A DNA stretch of 8,219 bases, from the NCBI GenBank assembly GCA_021812735.1, contig JAKAMV010000414.1:1-8219 (forward strand), written 5' to 3'. Below the pieces are notes generated by a model, which did not search any database, was not told the origin of the DNA, and saw only the letters and a program-made list of their open reading frames with translations. The DNA comes from Chloroflexota bacterium (GTDB lineage Bacteria > Chloroflexota > Limnocylindria > Limnocylindrales > CSP1-4). Both the position numbers and the translations under genes were made by a program. Every line of letters begins with the position of its first letter. Within the stretch, counting starts at the first letter, position 1. Of the stretch, positions 5,283 to 8,219 are shown in pieces.

Positions 5283-5621
5283 CGCTCGAGCGACGAGGGG
5301 TCGGACCAGGATCGTGCGGTGGCGGGACATCTGGAGTTCCGGACGCATCTCAGTGTCAGGCGCACGTCCAGACGCGCTGCGCGGGCAAGGTCCAGCGCGA
5401 TCACGTCAGCACGACCCTGTCGGTTCTGGGTGACCCCGCGTCGGTCGTCCTCGACACCCTGAGGCTCTCGGGCAACGGCGTGTAGCTGGCGCTCGGCTTC
5501 TCCGAGCCTGCGCGCGGCGTACCTCCCCATGACTCTTGGCGCAATCCCTGGGGGAACGGTAGGCTCCGTTCGCCACTCGAGGGAGTTCCGGCAATCGACG
5601 CGTCCCGGGAAGGAGGACGCG
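5283..5621. other. Gene-free stretch between methyltransferase and peptidase genes
   Basis: Right after the methyltransferase stop is a 10-bp palindrome CGCTCGAGCG (5283-5292), too short for a convincing terminator. The rest holds no protein or RNA gene I can recognise. A minus-strand open frame runs through it into the antisense of the peptidase gene; its translation is Arg/Asp-rich and looks like a shadow, although the piece at about 5360-5560 could be an unrecognised decayed gene. Confidence 0.4.
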
Positions 5622-5717
5622 GTGGAGATCGCGACGATGGGTGGTCCGGGCATGGCGAGTGCCCGCTTCTTGACACAATCGAGCTTCTCCGCCGTCTCAT
5701 TCAGAACCAGTGCGTGA
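5622..5717 (+). other. Short leader frame with strong ribosome site, overlapping the peptidase start
   Basis: AGGAGG (5611-5616) stands 5 nt before a GTG at 5622, opening a 31-codon frame with internal ATGs at 5637 and 5652. Its TGA (5715-5717) overlaps the GTG at 5714 as GTGA. It is either a leader peptide coupled to the peptidase gene, or the true N-terminus of that gene thrown out of frame by one base. The peptide has no recognisable homology. Confidence 0.4.
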
Positions 5718-7018
5718 ACGACGGCTCGGTGGACTCCGGGCAGGAGGTCCGGAATGCCGACCTGCTCGAGGGCTTCCTCGGCGGGGTCGGTCTCCAGTTC
5801 AGGCGTTTTGAGCCTGCACCCGGACGGGTGAGCCTGCTCGCGCGGCTCGAAGGAGGCGATCCGTCGGCACCCACGCTCCTCCTCGTTGGCCACACCGACG
5901 TCGTCCCCGCGACGGCGTCCGACTGGCGACATGACCCGTTCGGGGGCGAGATCATCGACGGCGAGATCTGGGGCCGCGGTGCGGTCGACATGCTGAGCTC
6001 GACCGCGACGATGGCCGCTGCCATCCGGGAGCTTGCGCGGCGGCCGCGCCCACCCTTTGGCGACGTGCTCTTCCTTGCGGAAGCCGACGAGGAATCGGCC
6101 GGAACCTGGGGAGCGAAATGGATCGCGGAGCACGATCCCGAGGTGCTCCGCGCGGATTACGCCCTCACGGAAGCCGCGGGCTACCGCCTGCCCCTCCCGA
6201 CGCGCGACGGCGCCGTCCCCATCCAGGTGGCGATCGGCGAACGCGGGCTCCACTGGTGCCGTCTCACGATCCGGGGCCGCGGCGGCCACGGCTCGGAGAT
6301 TGTGGGGGCACGCAACGCCACGGTCATCGCGGCGGAGGTCGTCCGACGCCTGATGGCCGGGCAGCCGCCGGCCGTGCTCGGCGACGCGTGGCACGCCTTC
6401 GTCGCCGCGCTGGACCCGCCCCCCGAGCTGGCGTCGGCGTGGCTCGATCCCGACCGAGTGGCCGAGCAGCTCGCCGCGCTCGGGGCGCCGATGAGCGGCG
6501 CCCTCCACATCATCACGCACACCACGATCATGCCGACCACGCTCCGCAGCGGGACGAAGGTGAACGTCGTGCCTGACCGCGCCGAGCTCGAGCTCGACAT
6601 CCGGACCCTTCCGGGCCACGGTTCGGAGGAAGTCCGAGGGTTCATCCGCGACGCCCTCGGCGACCTCGCGGACGCCGTCGAGCTCGCGTTCCTCGTGGAG
6701 GATCCGGCAAGCACATCGCCGGTGTCCTCGCCGCTCTTCGAGGCGGTCGGCCGCACGATCGAGCGGCTGGTCCCAGGATCCCGGCCCGTCCCCTCGCTGT
6801 TCCTCGGCGGGGCTACCGACGCCCGCTTCCTCCGTCGCCTCGGTGTGACCGCCTACGGGACGGGGTTGTTCAGCGACCGGATCCCGCTGGGCGACATGTT
6901 CCGGATGGTGCACGGGGTCGATGAGCGGATCGACACCGACAGCCTTGGCCTCCTCATGGCGTTCTGGGCAGGGGTGGCTGACGCCCTACCTTCACTGCCG
7001 TTCAGCCCGCGCGGCTGA
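5714..7018 (+). CDS. M20-family zinc peptidase / deacylase
   Basis: From the GTG at 5714 the protein has 434 residues, close to the family norm. M20 landmarks in order: GHTDVVP (59-65; His60 metal ligand, Asp62), GRGAVDM (88-94; bridging Asp92), ADEES (124-128; Glu126 general base, Glu127 ligand), LTEA (Glu153 ligand), the lid/dimer domain with GRGGHGS (His190), and MVHGVDERI with His400. It therefore looks catalytically complete, hydrolysing a peptide or N-acyl amino acid; substrate unknown. Family-like sequence continues in frame upstream of 5714 (DTIELLRRLIQNQC from 5672) although no ATG, GTG or TTG precedes it in that frame, while a good ribosome site lies in the frame one base away. So the annotated start probably clips the first helix, either through a frameshift or because the family tail was lost. 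Confidence 0.85.
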   Translation: MNDGSVDSGQEVRNADLLEGFLGGVGLQFRRFEPAPGRVSLLARLEGGDPSAPTLLLVGHTDVVPATASDWRHDPFGGEIIDGEIWGRGAVDMLSSTATMAAAIRELARRPRPPFGDVLFLAEADEESAGTWGAKWIAEHDPEVLRADYALTEAAGYRLPLPTRDGAVPIQVAIGERGLHWCRLTIRGRGGHGSEIVGARNATVIAAEVVRRLMAGQPPAVLGDAWHAFVAALDPPPELASAWLDPDRVAEQLAALGAPMSGALHIITHTTIMPTTLRSGTKVNVVPDRAELELDIRTLPGHGSEEVRGFIRDALGDLADAVELAFLVEDPASTSPVSSPLFEAVGRTIERLVPGSRPVPSLFLGGATDARFLRRLGVTAYGTGLFSDRIPLGDMFRMVHGVDERIDTDSLGLLMAFWAGVADALPSLPFSPRG

Positions 7019-7232
7019 TCGAACGCCACCGGCCCGACGCCGCCGACACGAGCAGGCAGACGCCCAGCACGACCACCATGGCGGCACCGGGGTGGTCGGC
7101 CAGCCGCCCCACGACACCCACCGGGGCGCCGCTCGCCCCGTCCGCCCCCTGGTACCACCGGGGCGCTTTCGGCCGCCAGGCGGGCCATAGCCGGGACGCG
7201 CCGTACCGGTACGCTCTCGGGTGCGATGGCAT
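7002..7232 (-). CDS. Possible small membrane protein (doubtful)
   Basis: A 76-codon minus-strand frame from ATG 7232 to a TGA at 7002. Its C-terminal third has one hydrophobic segment (HPGAAMVVVLGVCLLVSAA) followed by a basic tail (GRWRSISRAG), a plausible single-pass membrane protein. It overlaps the last 17 bases of the peptidase gene and the first codons of the sensor gene, and no ribosome site is seen. It fills an otherwise gene-free 207-bp gap. It may simply be chance coding in GC-rich DNA; no family recognised. Confidence 0.25.
   Translation of the reverse strand: MPSHPRAYRYGASRLWPAWRPKAPRWYQGADGASGAPVGVVGRLADHPGAAMVVVLGVCLLVSAASGRWRSISRAG
7202..7215 (+). promoter_or_regulatory. 12-bp palindrome and -10-like box before the sensor gene
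   Basis: CGTACCGGTACG (7202-7213) is a perfect 12-bp palindrome. It overlaps TACGCT (7210-7215), a TANNNT-type -10 box that ends 10 bases before the ATG at 7226. The layout suggests a leaderless transcript with a regulator site over its promoter. No -35 box is evident. Confidence 0.4.
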
Positions 7233-8219
7233 CCGAGCACCTGGGACAGGCCGTGCGCCTGCCGATCACGTCCGGCTGGCGCCGCGCGGCGCTGCTGCTG
7301 GCGTGCGTGCTCCTGTTGCTCCTCGTGTACGCCGCCGTGCGCGCCACGGGCGGCGCCCCGAACCCGCTCACCCACTTCGCCTACCTTGCGATCGCCCTGG
7401 CCGCACTGAGCGGCGGCTGGCGGGGCGGACTCCTCGCCGGCGTGGCCGCCGGCGTGCTCCTGGGGCCGCTCATGCCCGACAGCACGGCCGCCTCGACGAA
7501 CGACCTCGGGCAGTGGGGCTGGGCACTGCGCCTCGCGGCCTTCGTGGCGGCAGGCGGGGTGCTCGGCTTCTTCTGGGACCGTCTGCAACGTCTCGCCGGC
7601 GTGGTCGCCCGACGCGCCGCCGACGAGCGCGGGACGGAGGTTCTCCGTGCCTCCGAGGAGCGCCTCCGGCGCACCGTCGAGGTCACCGCCGACGGGATCC
7701 TGGTCTTCGACGCGACGGGCCGCCTGACGCTGTGCAACGCTGCGGCCGAACGGCTCCTCGGCTCACCGCGCGCCGACCTGCTCGGAGTCCCGTACGGCGA
7801 TCTCGCCGTCCGCGTGGGCCTGCAGCGCCCGCGCGAGGCACCCGGGGCGCGGGACCGCATCTTCGCTGCCCTTGCTTCGGGGCAGGATCTCCCGCCCACG
7901 GAGCTGGCGCTCCGGCGTCCGGATGGGGCGGAGTGTCGCCTGCTGGTGACGGTGCGGGCACTCGACCCGCACCTGCCCGCCGCCGGCCTGACCATCAGCC
8001 TGCACGAGGTGACCGCCGAGCACGCCCTGGCCCGGCAGCGGACCGTGCAGCTGGCGGAGCTGCAGGCGGCGGCCCAGGCGGCCGCGGGGGCACCGACGGC
8101 GGGGGCGGCCGCCGAGGCGCTGCTCGCGCAGTTCGCCCGCACCTGGCCGGTCGTGGCGGCGGCCATCTACCTCTTCGACGCCGCGGCCACCCAGCGCCTG
8201 GCCGTCTGGCTGGCCCCCG
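7226..8219 (+). CDS. Membrane sensor protein with PAS and GAF domains (partial, 3' end outside)
   Basis: An ATG at 7226 opens a frame that stays open to the window end (331 codons). Residues 21-39 are a strong membrane helix (AALLLACVLLLLLVYAAV), with further hydrophobic segments at ~50-82 and ~99-117, making a 3-4 helix N-terminal anchor rich in Gly/Ala. Residues ~141-262 are a PAS domain: RLRRTVEVTADGILVFDATG, then NAAAERLLG and, at the end, LTISLHEVTAEHALARQR. An Ala/Gln-rich helix (~263-287) leads into the beginning of a GAF-like domain (AAAEALLAQFARTW then AAIYLFDAA). This architecture is typical of a sensor histidine kinase, but a diguanylate cyclase or PP2C-type phosphatase output is equally possible because the C-terminus is missing. 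The gene begins 207 bp after the peptidase stop. Its start has no clear ribosome site. Confidence 0.8.
   Translation, partial: MASEHLGQAVRLPITSGWRRAALLLACVLLLLLVYAAVRATGGAPNPLTHFAYLAIALAALSGGWRGGLLAGVAAGVLLGPLMPDSTAASTNDLGQWGWALRLAAFVAAGGVLGFFWDRLQRLAGVVARRAADERGTEVLRASEERLRRTVEVTADGILVFDATGRLTLCNAAAERLLGSPRADLLGVPYGDLAVRVGLQRPREAPGARDRIFAALASGQDLPPTELALRRPDGAECRLLVTVRALDPHLPAAGLTISLHEVTAEHALARQRTVQLAELQAAAQAAAGAPTAGAAAEALLAQFARTWPVVAAAIYLFDAAATQRLAVWLAP

Noticed and set aside
4340..5485. 381-codon plus-strand frame across the methyltransferase
   Set aside because: Translation is low-complexity Arg/Gly/Pro in the wrong frame; the methyltransferase motifs are in the other frame.
5255..6913. 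552-codon minus-strand open frame
   Set aside because: It lies antisense to the M20 peptidase, which has all its catalytic motifs on the plus strand. The minus translation is Arg/Asp/Gly-rich without a recognisable domain, as expected for shadow frames in GC-rich DNA.
7381..8166. 261-codon minus-strand frame at the right end
   Set aside because: Antisense to the PAS/GAF sensor; Ala/Ser/Arg-rich with no domain.
1..8219. CRISPR array or tandem repeat array
   Set aside because: No regularly spaced repeats longer than a few bases were seen in any region.

Overview
The window is 8.2 kb of very GC-rich bacterial DNA, with G/C strongly preferred at third codon positions. Short -10-like boxes lie about 10 bases before two starts (toxin gene at 2295, sensor gene at 7226), which suggests leaderless transcripts. 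Together with the protein styles this points to a high-GC lineage such as Chloroflexota or Actinomycetota. The sequence alone does not settle which.

Left part (1-3762): a defence-type accessory region. It opens with the last ~78 codons of a plus-strand protein whose tail resembles DUF499-type ATPases. Facing it on the minus strand is a compact, overlapping three-gene operon: a ubiquitin-like beta-grasp protein (multiubiquitin family, one domain), an E2/E1 fusion (DUF6791 + ThiF), and a Cys-rich DUF6527 protein. This is a bacterial ubiquitin-like conjugation system. The modifier is activated by the ThiF domain and probably passed to Cys75 of the N-terminal E2-like domain of the same polypeptide; DUF6527 is the third, poorly understood partner. 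Diverging from it across a 130-bp regulatory gap packed with short palindromes is a HigB/RelE-like toxin gene and a HigA-type antitoxin fused to an ImmA/IrrE (HEAGH) metallopeptidase. The operon promoter is convincing (TTGCAT, 17 bp, TATAGT).

Middle part (3763-4538): about 775 bp without an intact gene. On the minus strand it holds the frameshifted C-terminal remnant of a large serine recombinase. The stretch up to 4420 is bracketed by a 16-bp direct repeat with one mismatch. It looks like a decayed edge of a mobile element separating the defence genes from the chromosome.

Right part (4539-8219): ordinary plus-strand genes. These are a class I SAM-dependent methyltransferase (best start TTG at 4539), a 339-bp gap with no recognised gene followed by a short leader-like frame, an M20-family zinc peptidase whose homologous N-terminus runs upstream of its first usable start (a frameshift or a leader-coupled start), and the first 331 codons of a membrane PAS/GAF sensor protein cut by the window end.
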